NCBI GenBank assembly: GCA_032622095.1
Contig: CP136062.1
Span: 52,033,349-52,097,348, forward strand
Reading direction: 5' to 3'
DNA from: Siphonodentalium dalli
Taxonomy: Eukaryota > Mollusca > Scaphopoda > Gadilida > Siphonodentaliidae
DNA length: 64,000 nt
Both the position numbers and the translations under genes were made by a program. Shown piece after piece: positions 20,845 to 32,572 of this stretch; the first letter of the stretch is position 1; each line of letters starts with the position of its first letter. A model generated the notes under the pieces. The model searched no databases. It was not told where the DNA came from and saw only the letters and a list, made by a program, of their open reading frames with translations.

Positions 20845-23800
20845 GCAAGATACATTCACATAGAAAATTTCAAGTCGATAGCTCCACCCGTTTCCGAGAT
20901 CTCGTCTGCGCATACGCGAAGCGGGCGTCGCACGGGCTCGCCAATACGACAAAGACGACCGCCTGGTAAAACTACACACACGTACCAAGTTTCGTCCCGA
21001 TCGGTCGAGAATCGTAGATTTGTATAAATGACATACAGACAGACAGACAAACAGAGGTCTTCAAAATATATATGAGACTAGCCGATGAGCCCGACGTTGT
21101 CCGGGATATTCAAAAACCAAATTTCAAGTCGATAGCTCTACCCAGCCCGAAATTTCAAGTCGATAGCTCTACCCGTTTCCGAGATCTGGTCTGCGCATGC
21201 GCGAAGCTGGCGTCGCACGGGCTCGGCGACCCGATAAAATTCGTATCCGGGGCAAGATACATTCACATACCAAATTTCAAGTCGATAGCTCCACCCGTTT
21301 CCGAGATCTCGTCTGCGCATGCACGAAGCTGGCGTCGCACGGGCTCGGCGACCCGATAAAATTTGTATCCGGGGCAAGGTACATTGACATAGCAAATTTC
21401 AAGTCGATAGCTCCACCCGTTTCCGAGATCTCGTCTGCGCATGCGCGAAGCGGGCGCCGCACTGGCTCGCCAATACGACAACGTCCACCGCCTGGTCAAA
21501 CTACACACACGTACCAAGTTTAGTCCCGATCGGTCGAGAATCGTAGATTTGTATTAATGACAGACAAACATACAGACAAACAGACAGACAGACAGACAGA
21601 GGTCTTCAAAATATATATGAGACTAGCCGATGAGCCCGACGTTGTCCGGGCTATTCAAAAACCAAATTTCAAGTCGATAGCTCCACCCGTTTCCGAGATA
21701 TCGTCTGCGCATGCGCGAAGCTGGCGTCGCACGGGCTCGGCGACCCGATAAAATTCGTATCCGGGGCAAGATACATTCACATAGCAAATTTCAAGTCGAT
21801 AGCTCCACCCGTTTCCGAGATCTCGTCTGCGCATGCGCGAAGCGGGCGCCGCACGGGCTCGCCAATACGACAACGTGCACCGCCTGGTCAAACTACACAC
21901 ACGTACCAAGTTTCGTCCCGATCGGTCGAGAATCGTAGATTTGTATAAATGACAGACAAACAGACAGACAAACAGAGGTCTTAAAAATATATATGAGACT
22001 AGCCGATGAGCCCGACGTTGTCCGGGCTATTCAAAAACAAAATTTCAAGTCGATAGCTCTACCCGTTTCCGAGATCTGGTCTGCGCATGCGCGAAGCTGG
22101 CGTCGCACGGACTCGGCGACCCGATAAAATTCGTATCCGGGGCAAGATACATTCACATAGCAAATTTCAAGTCGATAGCTCCACCCGTTTCCGAGATCTC
22201 GTCTGCGCATGCGCGAAGCTGGTGTCGCACGGGCTCGGCGACCCGATAAAATTCGTATCCGGGGCAAGATACATTCACATAGCAAATTTCAAGTCGATAG
22301 CTCCACCCGTTTCCGAGATCTCGTCTGCGCATGCGCGAAGCGGGCGCCGCACGGGCTCGCCAATACAACAACGTTCACCGCCTGGTCAAACTACACACAC
22401 GTACCAAGTTTCGTCCCGATCGGTCGAGAATCGTAGATTTGTATTAATGACAGACAGACAGACAGACAGACAAACAAACAAACATACAGACAGAGGTCTT
22501 CAAAATATATATGAGACTAGCCGATGAGCCCGACGTTGTCCGGGCCATTCAAAAACCAAATTTCAAGTCGATAGCTCTACCCAGCCCGACGTTGTCCGGG
22601 CTGGCTATTCAAAAACCAAATTTCAAGTCGATAGCTCTACCCGTTTCCGAGATCTGGTCTGCGCATGCGCGAAGCTGGCGTCGCACGGGCTCGGCGACCC
22701 GATAAAATTCGTATCCGGGGCAAGATACATTCACATAGTAAATTTCAAGTCGATAGATCCATCCGTTTCCGATATCTGGTTTGCGCATGCGCGAAGCTGT
22801 CGTCGCACGGGCTCGGCGACCCGATAAAATTCGTATCCGGGGCAAGATACATTCACATAGCAAATTTCAAGTCGATAGCTCCACCCGTTTCCGAGATCTG
22901 GTCTGCGCATGCGCGAAGCGGGCGCCGCACGGGCTCGCCAATACGACAACGTTCACCGCCTCGTAAAACTACTCACACGTACCAAGTTTCGTCCCGATCG
23001 GTCGAGAATCGTAGATTTGTATAAATGACAGACAGACAGACAGACAAACAAACAAACAAACAGAGGTCTTCAAAATATATATGAGACTAGCCGATGAGCC
23101 CGACGTTGTCCGGGCCATTCAAAAACCAAATTTCAAGTCGATAGCTCTACCCAGCCCGACGTTGTCCGGGCTGGCTATTCAAAAACCAAATTTCAAGTCG
23201 ATAGCTCTACCCGTTTCCGAGATCTGGTCTGCGCATGCGCGAAGCTGGCGTCGCACGGGCTCGGCGACCCGATAAAATTCGTATCCGGGGCAAGATACAT
23301 TCACATAGTAAATTTCAAGTCGATAGATCCATCCGTTTCCGATATCTGGTTTGCGCATGCGCGAAGCTGTCGTCGCACGGGCTCGGCGACCCGATAAAAT
23401 TCGTATCCGGGGCAAGATACATTCACATAGCAAATTTCAAGTCGATAGCTCCACCCGTTTCCGAGATCTGGTCTGCGCATGCGCGAAGCGGGCGCCGCAC
23501 GGGCTCGCCAATACGACAACGTTCACCGCCTCGTAAAACTACTCACACGTACCAAGTTTCGTCCCGATCGGTCAAGAATCGTAGATTTGTATAAATGACA
23601 GACAGACAGACAGACAAACAAACAAACAAACAGAGGTCTTCAAAATATATATGAGACTAGCCGATGAGCCCGACGTTGTCCGGGCTATTCAAAAACCAAA
23701 TTTCAAGTCGATAGCTCTACCCAGCCCGAAATTTCAAGTCGATAGCTCTACCCGTTTCCGAGATCTGGTCTGCGCATGCGCGAAGCTGGCGTCGCATGGG

Positions 23801-24757
23801 CTCGGCGACCCGATAAAATTCGTATCCGGGGCAAGATACATTCACATACCAAATTTCAAGTCGATAGCTCCTCCCGTTTCCGAGATCTCGTCTGCGCATG
23901 CACGAAGCTGGCGTCGCACGGGCTCGGCGACCCGATAAAATTTGTATCCGGGGCAAGATACATTCACATAGCAAATTTCAAGTCGATAGCTCCACCCGTT
24001 TCCGAGATCTCGTCTGCGCATGCGCGAAGCGGGCGCCGCACGGGCTCGCCAATACGACAACGTGCACCGCCTGGTCAAACTACACACACGTACCAAGTTT
24101 CGTCCCGATCGGTCGAGAATCGTAGATTTGTATAAATGACAGACAAACAGACAGACAAACAGAGGTCTTAAAAATATATATGAGACTAGCCGATGAGCCC
24201 GACGTTGTCCGGGCTATTCAAAAACAAAATTTCAAGTCGATAGCTCTACCCGTTTCCGAGATCTGGTCTGCGCATGCGCGAAGCTGGCGTCGCACGGACT
24301 CGGCGACCCGATAAAATTCGTATCCGGGGCAAGATACATTCACATAGCAAATTTCAAGTCGATAGCTCCACCCGTTTCCGAGATCTCGTCTGCGCATGCG
24401 CGAAGCTGGTGTCGCACCGGCTCGGCGACCCGATAAAATTCGTATCCGGGGCAAGATACATTCACATACCAAATATCAAGTCGATAGCTCCACCCGTTGC
24501 CGAGATCTCGTCTGCGCATGCGCGAAGCTGGCGTCGCACGGGCTCGGCGACCCGATAAAATTCGCATCCGGGGCAAGATACATTCACATACCAAATATCA
24601 AGTCGATAGCTCCACCCGTTTCCGAGATCTCGTCTGCGCATGCGCGAAGCGGGCACCGCACGGGCTCGCCAATACGACAACGTTCACCGCCTGGTCAAAC
24701 TACACACACGTACCAAGTTTCGTCCCGATCGGTCGAGAATCGTAGATTTGTATTAAT

Positions 24758-24809
<52 letters not shown>

Positions 24810-24845
24810 AACAAACATACAGACAGAGGTCTTCAAAATATATAT
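20845..24845 (+). repeat. Higher-order satellite, 122-bp monomers
   Basis: The monomer (starting GGGGCAAGATACATTCACAT, with TTTCAAGTCGATAGCTC, GTTTCCGAGATCTCGTCTGC, GCATGCGCGAAGC and GACCCGATAAAATTCGTATC) is 122 bp. Groups of one to four monomers form blocks. Each block opens with a head (ATGAGACTAGCCGATGAGCC) at 21072, 21617, 21993, 22511, 23081, 23651 and 24180, and closes with a tail (CCAATACGACAACGT, CCGATCGGTCGAGAATCGTA, a CAGA/CAAA microsatellite, then GAGGTCTTCAAAATATAT). Blocks at 22511 and 23081 are 570 bp and almost identical. Many open frames repeating 'FKSIAPPVSEI' are phase effects of the monomer. Confidence 0.9.
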
Positions 24846-24899
24846 GAGATTAATAGTATGAAGATATGACATTGACAGAAGTGTTTCAGGCAATGATGT

Positions 24900-25530
24900 T
24901 ATTAAACAGTATTAAACTAAGTCTGTATGAGTACAACCCCCAACTTATTGTAAGAAATTCTGAGAATTAATTGTGGAATTTACTATACATCACATAATCC
25001 ATAAAGCTATACTGTACTAAGTCAGTTTGGGAAAAACCCACAAATTTGTGTAAAAATTCTGAGAATATTTGTAGAATTTACTATACATCACATAATCCAT
25101 AAAGCTATACTGTACTAAGTCAGTTTGGGAAAACCCACAAATTTTTGTAAACATTCTGAGAATATTTGTAGAATTTACTATGCATCACATAATCCATAAA
25201 GCTATACTGTACTAAGTCAGTTTGATTAAAACCCCCAACTTATTGTAAGAAATTCTAAGAATTAATTGTGGAATTTTACTATACATCACATAATCCATAA
25301 AGTTATACGGTATATACCATACTAATTCTGTTTGGGAAAAACCCCTAACTTTGTGCCATAAATCCTGAGAATTATTTGTGGAATTTTATTATGCATCATG
25401 TTTTGAGTAAAACCCCCAGTTTGATGTAAGCAATTCTGAGAATTATTAGTGGAATTTACTATACTATACATCACATAATCCATAAAGCTATACTGTACTA
25501 AGTCTGTTTGGGTTAAACACCCAACTTGAT
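24900..25530 (+). repeat. Tandem array of ~100-bp AT-rich units
   Basis: About six units share 'TTCTGAGAAT', 'GTGGAATTTACTATACATCA', 'CATAATCCATAAAGCTATAC' and 'TGTACTAAGTCAGTTTGG'. Units differ in the number of A and C residues in GGGAAAAACCC. Repeated in the tandem duplicate at 35876-36506. Confidence 0.85.
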
Positions 25531-25916
25531 GTATGTGTGAGTACAAATGTGTATGCAAATGTGTGTATGCATGTGTACATATGCATACATGTGTATGTAT
25601 GAATACAAAATCATGTAAGTCGCATATAGATTACATATTAAAATTAGTAAACATCACCCCACCATATTATACGGATTCACATAATTTTTTATGCATTAAA
25701 TGTTAGTGTTTTTGCTGTCCATTACAAGTTCCATCACATTAAAATATTATGTAGCATCTAAGGGTGTATTTAGGTTTCCAGTCACTTATGAAATCTGTTT
25801 TCAAGTCAGAATTAAGAGGACATTCATGACATCATGAATTGTAAAAAATAAAAATAAAAACAAAACAAACATTTAAATAATAAATAAATATAATATAAAT
25901 AATATATGTATATATG

Positions 25917-25994
<78 letters not shown>

Positions 25995-28219
25995 TATATA
26001 AGGTTAACATGATCTGTGTCAGCCTGTGTATAGTAATTGTTAAAAAAAAAATAAAATAAAAATAATAATAATAATAAGAATATTTTTCAATACATAAATA
26101 TATAACAAATAGATATTTAAATAAATAATAGTCCAGTTAGGAACAAAATCCCTAACACTACATATCCACGAGCCTATTATCAACATTTATATTTTATATA
26201 TTATTCCAAAAGATACAGATGTCATACGTTCAACATATCTAATTGCTTATAAATTATTTTTATTCTCCTTATACTAATGTTGTGACTGGAAGCCAAAACA
26301 ACTGCATCTTTAATAAATAAAAGAAATTTAGGGACCATCACCCCACCCCAAACAAATTTAAGCAATTACTTGATTACACATATCTATATGCATAACTTAG
26401 TATGTACAATGTGTGTAATATTATGGTTCTTATGCTGTTATATGTGAGTATTACTATTACCAATGAAAGAACTGTAACGGGCAGCAAAATTATATAATCA
26501 TGTATGCAAACTTGTATCGGCATCACTGGATATGGCTAACACTAACCGATATAGAATTATGAAACTTGATCGATGGCTTCCTTAATTGATTAATCAGTGG
26601 TTGTAATTATTGATTTATTCATTGGGGGAAGTTGTTGGTCGGGTTCCATGGCTACTGTGATATGGTATACTTTTCCTCAGTCAAAAGCATCTACAGTGGG
26701 TCGCACAAAGTACTAATCAGATCAAGTTGTGCCACAGGAGTTTGTCAGAATGATAATAAATACTATTAATAATAAATACACAAGTGTACAAAATATATTT
26801 TAAATTACTTAATTATTTGGTTATTTTATTAAATAATTAAAATAAATTATTTAATTACTTAATTATTTAATTATTTTAATTGTTTTAATTATATTTCAAA
26901 TTAAATTACAAATTATATTTTTATTTACTATCATCTTGTCAAACCCCTGTGCCTGTACCGACATACTCACGAAATCACTACCACGAGACCAGTCCGAAAT
27001 TAAATGTGGATACCATCTCTGTCCATTTTTGGTATAAACTGCACCATGCAGTCATACACCCAGTCTACAGACAGACAGACTGTGCAGTAATACATCCAGT
27101 ATCACACATTTTGAACGAACGCAGAAAACCGGAGAAAATAAAGAAACATGAATATTCTACTCAAGTCTCAGCTCCAGACACTTTATTGACAAAGCATGGA
27201 CCAGAAATATCGTGTCCCACAAAAGGTGTCCTGACCTAAATAACAAATAAGCAACTCACATGCAATCCCTCGTCATAATTTGCCATCGTCTACTAAAGGT
27301 CATGGCCGCACACATCGGAGTTATATGCGACAATCAGATACCAAAATAGTTTCAGGAACAGCCATTTTCATTATGTTCATTATTATATCTATTATTATGT
27401 GTGTTTGCTTTATAAATGTACCGTATATGAATTTAAAGGGGGTCTGCACACTAGGTCTGGCTTTGAGTATGTTGGGTGTGTAGGGGTGGTCCCGTAAATG
27501 TCCGGATTTGGTTTACCAATTTATTATTATATTAATATTCCATCCACCCCTGTATTACAAACTGACTGGGGAAGAGTCTCATAACGATGACCATTTATAA
27601 TAAACGAATATCTGAGTATTATGGCCCAAATGAATAGATCAAGGTGGAAACCCTATTTGCCGAGATGAAGGAGGTAACTCTATTTGCTCCAACAACAAAA
27701 AACAGCACAAATTAGTATGCCTGTACAAATGTCCCAAACGGGTACATTTTGTGACCAGTTCAAAAACATTATGTATTTCAAAATAATGTGAAATTAAAAT
27801 AATGCGACTTGAAATTCTCATCGAAATTGAAATGCCATTTAAATTGTAGAGGGATTAAAGGTAATAATACAATATATTCCACAACGATTGGCACTAAGAC
27901 TAACGAACACAAAATAAATTCTAACATACTGAATTCTTTATAATCGGCTTGCTTCATAATTTATAGTGATTAATCAACCCGGGAACAAGCGTGTCATTTT
28001 CATGATCACGCAAAATATGTACTTATATATGTTTATTTATACATACATGTATCTTGTTTTTTGTTTGTATTTCGAATTTATGATTGTTTGTCTCACCACT
28101 CATCACACTCTTCTAACGAACACACTTGTAGCGAACGCTGTCACGAATATGGTTTCGTACACAATACCCCATTGCCTGCCTGTAAACAGCAACGTGAGTT
28201 ATTTCCAATTTAATCCGCC
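25531..28219. other. AT-rich DNA upstream of LINE, possible 5' UTR
   Basis: A (TA)n tract at about 25917-25988 and AAT/ATTT palindromic words at 26790-26900 occupy the left part. From about 26940 the sequence is less biased and may be the 5' part of the LINE. Three short plus-strand frames (96, 67 and 85 codons at 26949, 27280 and 27966) show no ORF1-type zinc knuckle, RRM or coiled coil. The last one ends in a TGA that overlaps the LINE ATG (ATGA). Confidence 0.5.
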
Positions 28220-31200
28220 ATGACATCAAATCTAGTGCAATATAGGCAGGCGATAGGGCTTTTCAACTTACGTACCAGTAGGTGCAATGTGGATAAATTT
28301 TCCAAAACTCGGCGTGGTAATACTTCAAACATTAAATTGCCTAAATTCGGACACATGCAAAAATTACTTGTTCGTACAGTTCTAATAAGTATGCTTTTGA
28401 TTATTTTGAGCAATGACGTGCATAAAAATCCAGGTCCGCGTGAGAAGGAGACATTATCAATTTTCCATTATAATGTCCGAAGTCTAAGACACAAATTGTC
28501 CAAACTAACTGAGCATATTGATGAATATGATATTGTTTGTTTTACAGAAACCCATTTAAATGTTGGTTTTCCAAGCGAAAAAATATTGCTTCCTAATTAT
28601 CAGGGGCCAATTAGATTGGATAGAAACGAACGAGGAGGTGGTCTAGCAATTTACTTTGCTGACGGTCTCGTATTTAAACATATTCCTCAACTCGACTTTG
28701 ATGATGAAATACTCTGGTTCGAAATTGGTTCGAAACAAAAAATTCTGCTATGTGTGACTTATCGATCAGAGAAGGAATGTATAGAATCATATTGGAAAGA
28801 CCTAGAATCCTCTGTTGAAAGCGCTCTTTCGATAAATCCCTCCCTGATTATTGTCGGTGACTTAAATTGTGACCTTTTGAAACAATCAGGACCATTGCAC
28901 GATATAAAAAGTAGATGGACTCTAACGAACGCTATCACCAACCCAACTCGTGTGACTGGAAGCTCCTCGACCTTGATCGACCCAATTTTGTTAAGTGATA
29001 CTCTATCATTCGTTAACGCATCCACTATTGATCTGGGCCACTCAGACCATTATGCGACCACCATAGAACTACTTACACCCAATCGTAAATCAGAGACATG
29101 CATTCGTCAGGTATGGAATTATACCAAAGGTGATTACTTAAATATGAATGCAGAGATCCATGCAATAAATTGGACAGATGTTTTATCTGAAAGAGGCACA
29201 AACATAAATGTAAATACAATGGTAACCATTTTCACAGACATGTTCCTTAATATTGCAAAAAAGTATATACCATTTCAAACAATTACAATTAGGACAAATG
29301 ATAAACCATGGTTTGATAGCTCTATTAGATTAAATATAAGAAAAAGAGATCGCTTAAGAAAGAAAGCTTTAAAATCAAATACACAAATGCACTGGGACAA
29401 GTATAAACAAATTCGAAATAAGATAAACAACATGAAAAAATTTGCAAAAGAGAAATATTTTTTTAATCTGGATGAAAATTTGAAACTCAACACAGGTCCA
29501 AAGCAATTCTGGCATGTCGTGAAACAGCTGCTTAACAATTTTTCTAATAAGAGTAAAATCCCAACTCTAGAGTTTAACAACTCATTTTATGATTCTGATG
29601 AAGAAAAGGCTGAACTGTTGAACAAAATGTTTATAATGAATAGCACCATAGACAGTTCGGAATCTGACATTCCCAATTTCGCAAATAGAACAGCATCAAA
29701 TATAAGCTCGATAGAAACATCCGAAGATGAAATTTCGACTATTCTCAAATCTTTATCTACACATAAAGCCAATGGTCCGGATGGTATCAGTAACAAAATG
29801 TTAAAGGAAAACCACAGCTCAGTATGCAAACCACTCAAAATAATATTTAATAAATCGCTGAAGAGCTGTTGTTTTCCGGACACATGGAAACGTGCTGATG
29901 TCATACCATTGTTCAAAAAAGGAAAATCACAAGATCCAAATAATTACAGACCCATTTCACTTCTCAGTTGTGTTGGAAAAGTTCTCGAAAGAATCGTTCA
30001 CAATAAAATGTTTATACATTTGCAATCCAGAGATCTCTTATATTCGCACCAGTCTGGTTTTATTCCCGGTCATGGAACGGAACTACAACTGATAGAAATT
30101 ATTCATAATATAGTAGAAGCGCTTGATAAAGGTGATACGACATGTGCAGTATTCTGTGATATTTCCAAAGCCTTTGACAAAGTGTGGCATCGTGGTCTTA
30201 TACATAAGCTCGATAAATATGGTATTAAAGGAGATATTCTTAAATGGTCTGTGAACTACCTTGAAAATCGCAAACAACGCGTACGAATTAACTCCAGTTT
30301 TTCCAAATACGCACCTATAACAGCAGGAGTCCCCCAAGGATCCGTAATCGGGCCTCTTATGTTTCTCATATATATAAATGACATTTCGGACAATTTAGAA
30401 TCCCGAGCTAGACTATTTGCCGATGATACATGTCTCATGAATGCAAACTCTGATCTACAAACTTTAGAATCGACGATAAATAATGACATGCGGAAAATCA
30501 ATGAATGGGCTGAAAAGTGGATAGTCAAATTTAATAGTGCCAAAACTAAAGTACTGCTGTTTACAAGTATAGAAAATATTATAAAACCAGATATAGTTTT
30601 CAATGGAGCTACCCTTGATTATACGCACAGTCACACACACCTGGGTATTGACATCTCAGAAGATTTATCATGGAATATTTATATCGAAAATATATGTACT
30701 AAAGCCTATGCAAGACTTTCCCAAATGAGAAAACTGAAATATCTTCTTAACCGTCAGACTCTCGAAATATTATATTTATCTCACGTCCGTCCATTAATGG
30801 AGTATGCTAGTTGTGTATGGTTTGGAGCACCTGACTATCTATTAAAAAGACTAGATGATATACAAATCGAAGCTGCACGTATAGTTACAGGTTGTACAAA
30901 ATCGGTCCCCCATGATAGGTTGCTCTTTGAACTCGGATGGGAGAGGCTGGAAAGTAGGCGGTATGTTAAACGAATGAGTATATTTTACAATATTGCAAAC
31001 GGCAAAGCCCCCGCCTACTTAACTCAGCTTCTTCCGTCAAAGGTTAAGGATAAATGTGATTACGAACTGAGAAATGCATCAAATTTAAATCGTCCCATTT
31101 CAAATAGCAAAAGAACAGATAAAACTTTCTTCCCCACATGCGTTATGGATTGGAACAAATTGGATGAAAAAAAAGAAAGAAACATTCCACTCGATAGGTT

Positions 31201-31588
31201 CAAGAAAGCACTAGTAACTAAGCCATTAAAACCACCAACATATTTTTCATATGGTAAACGGCTATTGAACATCCTTCATTGTAAACTGAGGTGTGAATGT
31301 AGTAATCTACAAGCTGATAAACTTCAAAATTATATAGCAATTTCTGCTACATGTAGATGTGGACATTCTGTAGAAAATGCTTTCCACTATTTTTTTGAAT
31401 GCCACCTACACTTTGAAGAAAGAATTACACTTCGTAATAATCTTCTGCGCTTTAATATACATTCAGTTAAAACACTAATATTTGGGGACCCGAACTTAAA
31501 ACAATTAGAAAATGAACATATCTTTAAAGCTGTGCAAAATTACTTACGAGATACAACTCAAGAGGAAAATCCGACAAAGTTCTATTAA
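28220..31588 (+). CDS. LINE ORF2: APE endonuclease-reverse transcriptase (copy A)
   Basis: Encodes 1122 residues without a break. Order: a basic N-terminus; a hydrophobic stretch (residues 51-64) running into a 2A-like DVHKNPGP (66-73); an APE-type endonuclease (about 78-290: NVRSL, ETHL, GGGLAIYF, VGDLNCD, SDHY); a reverse transcriptase (about 515-815: KANGPDG, NNYRPISLL, SGFIPGHGT, CDISKAFDKVWH, GVPQGSVIGPL, FADD at 733-736, then HLGI); a thumb/C-terminal region; and a C-terminal metal-binding motif (C1045-x-C-x8-H-x4-C1061). This order fits the CR1/L2/Rex1 side of the Jockey group; the exact clade is uncertain. The protein would nick target DNA and prime reverse transcription there. All catalytic motifs are intact, so it may be young. 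No ORF1 was recognised upstream. The start ATG precedes the 2A-like motif and overlaps an upstream TGA. Confidence 0.93.
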   Translation: MTSNLVQYRQAIGLFNLRTSRCNVDKFSKTRRGNTSNIKLPKFGHMQKLLVRTVLISMLLIILSNDVHKNPGPREKETLSIFHYNVRSLRHKLSKLTEHIDEYDIVCFTETHLNVGFPSEKILLPNYQGPIRLDRNERGGGLAIYFADGLVFKHIPQLDFDDEILWFEIGSKQKILLCVTYRSEKECIESYWKDLESSVESALSINPSLIIVGDLNCDLLKQSGPLHDIKSRWTLTNAITNPTRVTGSSSTLIDPILLSDTLSFVNASTIDLGHSDHYATTIELLTPNRKSETCIRQVWNYTKGDYLNMNAEIHAINWTDVLSERGTNINVNTMVTIFTDMFLNIAKKYIPFQTITIRTNDKPWFDSSIRLNIRKRDRLRKKALKSNTQMHWDKYKQIRNKINNMKKFAKEKYFFNLDENLKLNTGPKQFWHVVKQLLNNFSNKSKIPTLEFNNSFYDSDEEKAELLNKMFIMNSTIDSSESDIPNFANRTASNISSIETSEDEISTILKSLSTHKANGPDGISNKMLKENHSSVCKPLKIIFNKSLKSCCFPDTWKRADVIPLFKKGKSQDPNNYRPISLLSCVGKVLERIVHNKMFIHLQSRDLLYSHQSGFIPGHGTELQLIEIIHNIVEALDKGDTTCAVFCDISKAFDKVWHRGLIHKLDKYGIKGDILKWSVNYLENRKQRVRINSSFSKYAPITAGVPQGSVIGPLMFLIYINDISDNLESRARLFADDTCLMNANSDLQTLESTINNDMRKINEWAEKWIVKFNSAKTKVLLFTSIENIIKPDIVFNGATLDYTHSHTHLGIDISEDLSWNIYIENICTKAYARLSQMRKLKYLLNRQTLEILYLSHVRPLMEYASCVWFGAPDYLLKRLDDIQIEAARIVTGCTKSVPHDRLLFELGWERLESRRYVKRMSIFYNIANGKAPAYLTQLLPSKVKDKCDYELRNASNLNRPISNSKRTDKTFFPTCVMDWNKLDEKKERNIPLDRFKKALVTKPLKPPTYFSYGKRLLNILHCKLRCECSNLQADKLQNYIAISATCRCGHSVENAFHYFFECHLHFEERITLRNNLLRFNIHSVKTLIFGDPNLKQLENEHIFKAVQNYLRDTTQEENPTKFY

Positions 31589-31937
31589 GACGCTCGCATC
31601 ATTTGAATGCAAATTGTAAAAATGTTAACAATGCACCATGAGGTACATGTATCACATTTAAAACAGCTACTTGAAATCATTATTGAAATTATTTAGAATT
31701 GGTGGGGTGGTGAGACTATACAAACTATTTTTCAAATAATATAAAATGATATACTGTATGTATACACTTGTAAATATGTTATACCTATTGTGTTGACAAC
31801 CCCAATTATTATGTATCAGTGTTATAACGGCAATTGGGAGAGGGGGTTATGTATAAGTGGATCGCACTTGTCCTCCAATCCCAATGCCAATCTGTATTGT
31901 TATATACTTATTGGTAATAAATATGTTTAAACTAACA
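31589..31937 (+). other. LINE 3' untranslated region with AATAAA (copy A)
   Basis: Follows the stop codon. It has 'AACGGCAATTGGGAGAGGGG' and then AATAAATATG at about 31916. The AATAAA near the end suggests the 3' terminus of the LINE close to 31937; no poly(A) or microsatellite tail and no clear target duplication was identified. Confidence 0.5.
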
Positions 31938-32051
31938 GTATTTGTCATGACCAATTCATACACACTGGGATAAAAGGAGAGCGTTTCTTTTAGACAACTT
32001 TATTATAAGACATGTATAATACTAAACTCATGAACAAAACAAAGAACAAAA

Positions 32052-32162
32052 CTGTCAGAAGCCAGTTGTTTCTAAACACAGCAATCAATTAAGACATAAT
32101 AATAATGGCATATATTGGCGATTAATTGCTTGCTGCGTTTAGAAACAACTGGCTTCTGACAG
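32052..32162. repeat. Long near-perfect hairpin (copy A)
   Basis: CTGTCAGAAGCCAGTTGTTT at the left is perfectly reverse-complemented at the right end. Pairing extends to about 41 bp per arm with a few mismatches, around a ~29-base loop. It could be a MITE end-to-end remnant or a small-RNA-type hairpin. It overlaps the degraded end of the pseudogene read on the minus strand. Confidence 0.8.
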
Positions 32163-32569
32163 GCACACTCTGAACAGATATTTGCCTGCGACCTCACTCA
32201 AGTCATTTTCACAACCACAATAATAACACACTGACTCAAAACCTGCTGAGAAATATGAATTTCAATGGACATGGTACATGTTAAATTACGCCGCATGAAC
32301 ACATTTCTGATCACATGATCTTTATCGCAATCAATTTCGGAAAAATCGGAGCCACATGAGTATGATAGATCATCAAGGGTAGTTTGAAGTTCTGTTTTTT
32401 GGCTTGGTTTTAGTTTATACTTTGCATACAAAACACGTGGCTTCTCACATTCGGAACATAGAATGACAGTACCCACATTTTTAGCTGTTTGAGCACTTGG
32501 ATTGAATGGTACACCATGACTTTCCGAGTTTGACTTATCATCAATATTGTGAATGCATCTCTTTTTGTA
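32139..32569 (-). pseudogene. Degraded CxEC-KPR cysteine-rich protein fragment (copy A)
   Basis: On the minus strand the frame from 32569 reads a Cys-containing start ('CIHNIDD'), 'VPFNPSAQTAKNVGTV', then 'CSECEKPRVLYAKYKL', 'SCGSDF' and 'MRRNLTC'. Near 32215 it shifts frame and continues as 'CYYCGCENDLSEV' to a stop at 32139-32141. Paired cysteines (C-x2-C, C-G, C-x2-C-x-C) suggest metal binding. I have an impression of this CxEC-KPR-x2-Y pattern in unclassified proteins of marine invertebrates linked to repeats, but cannot name a family. It is broken by a frameshift and lacks a start. It lies beside a two-finger C2H2 pseudogene on the same strand and may be part of the same former element. 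Confidence 0.5.
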
Positions 32570-32572
32570 TCA

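Noticed and set aside
20257-21027. Frames of 170-195 codons rich in Leu/Phe/Ser or Lys/Glu
   Set aside because: Produced by the polypurine minisatellite; periodic and without domain features.
21072-21120. Hammerhead-ribozyme-like GCCGATGAGCCCGAC...GGGC in satellite block heads
   Set aside because: It resembles the CUGAUGA-stem-GAAA core but has C-C-GAUGA and TATTC after the stem; the required U and GAAA are missing.
20845-24845. CRISPR-like regularly spaced repeats
   Set aside because: Monomers are contiguous 122-bp satellite units in a eukaryotic context, with no unique spacers and no cas genes.
21072-24869. Many frames with repeated FKSIAPPVSEI or similar peptides
   Set aside because: These are shadows of the 122-bp satellite; several frames on both strands are open because of monomer composition.
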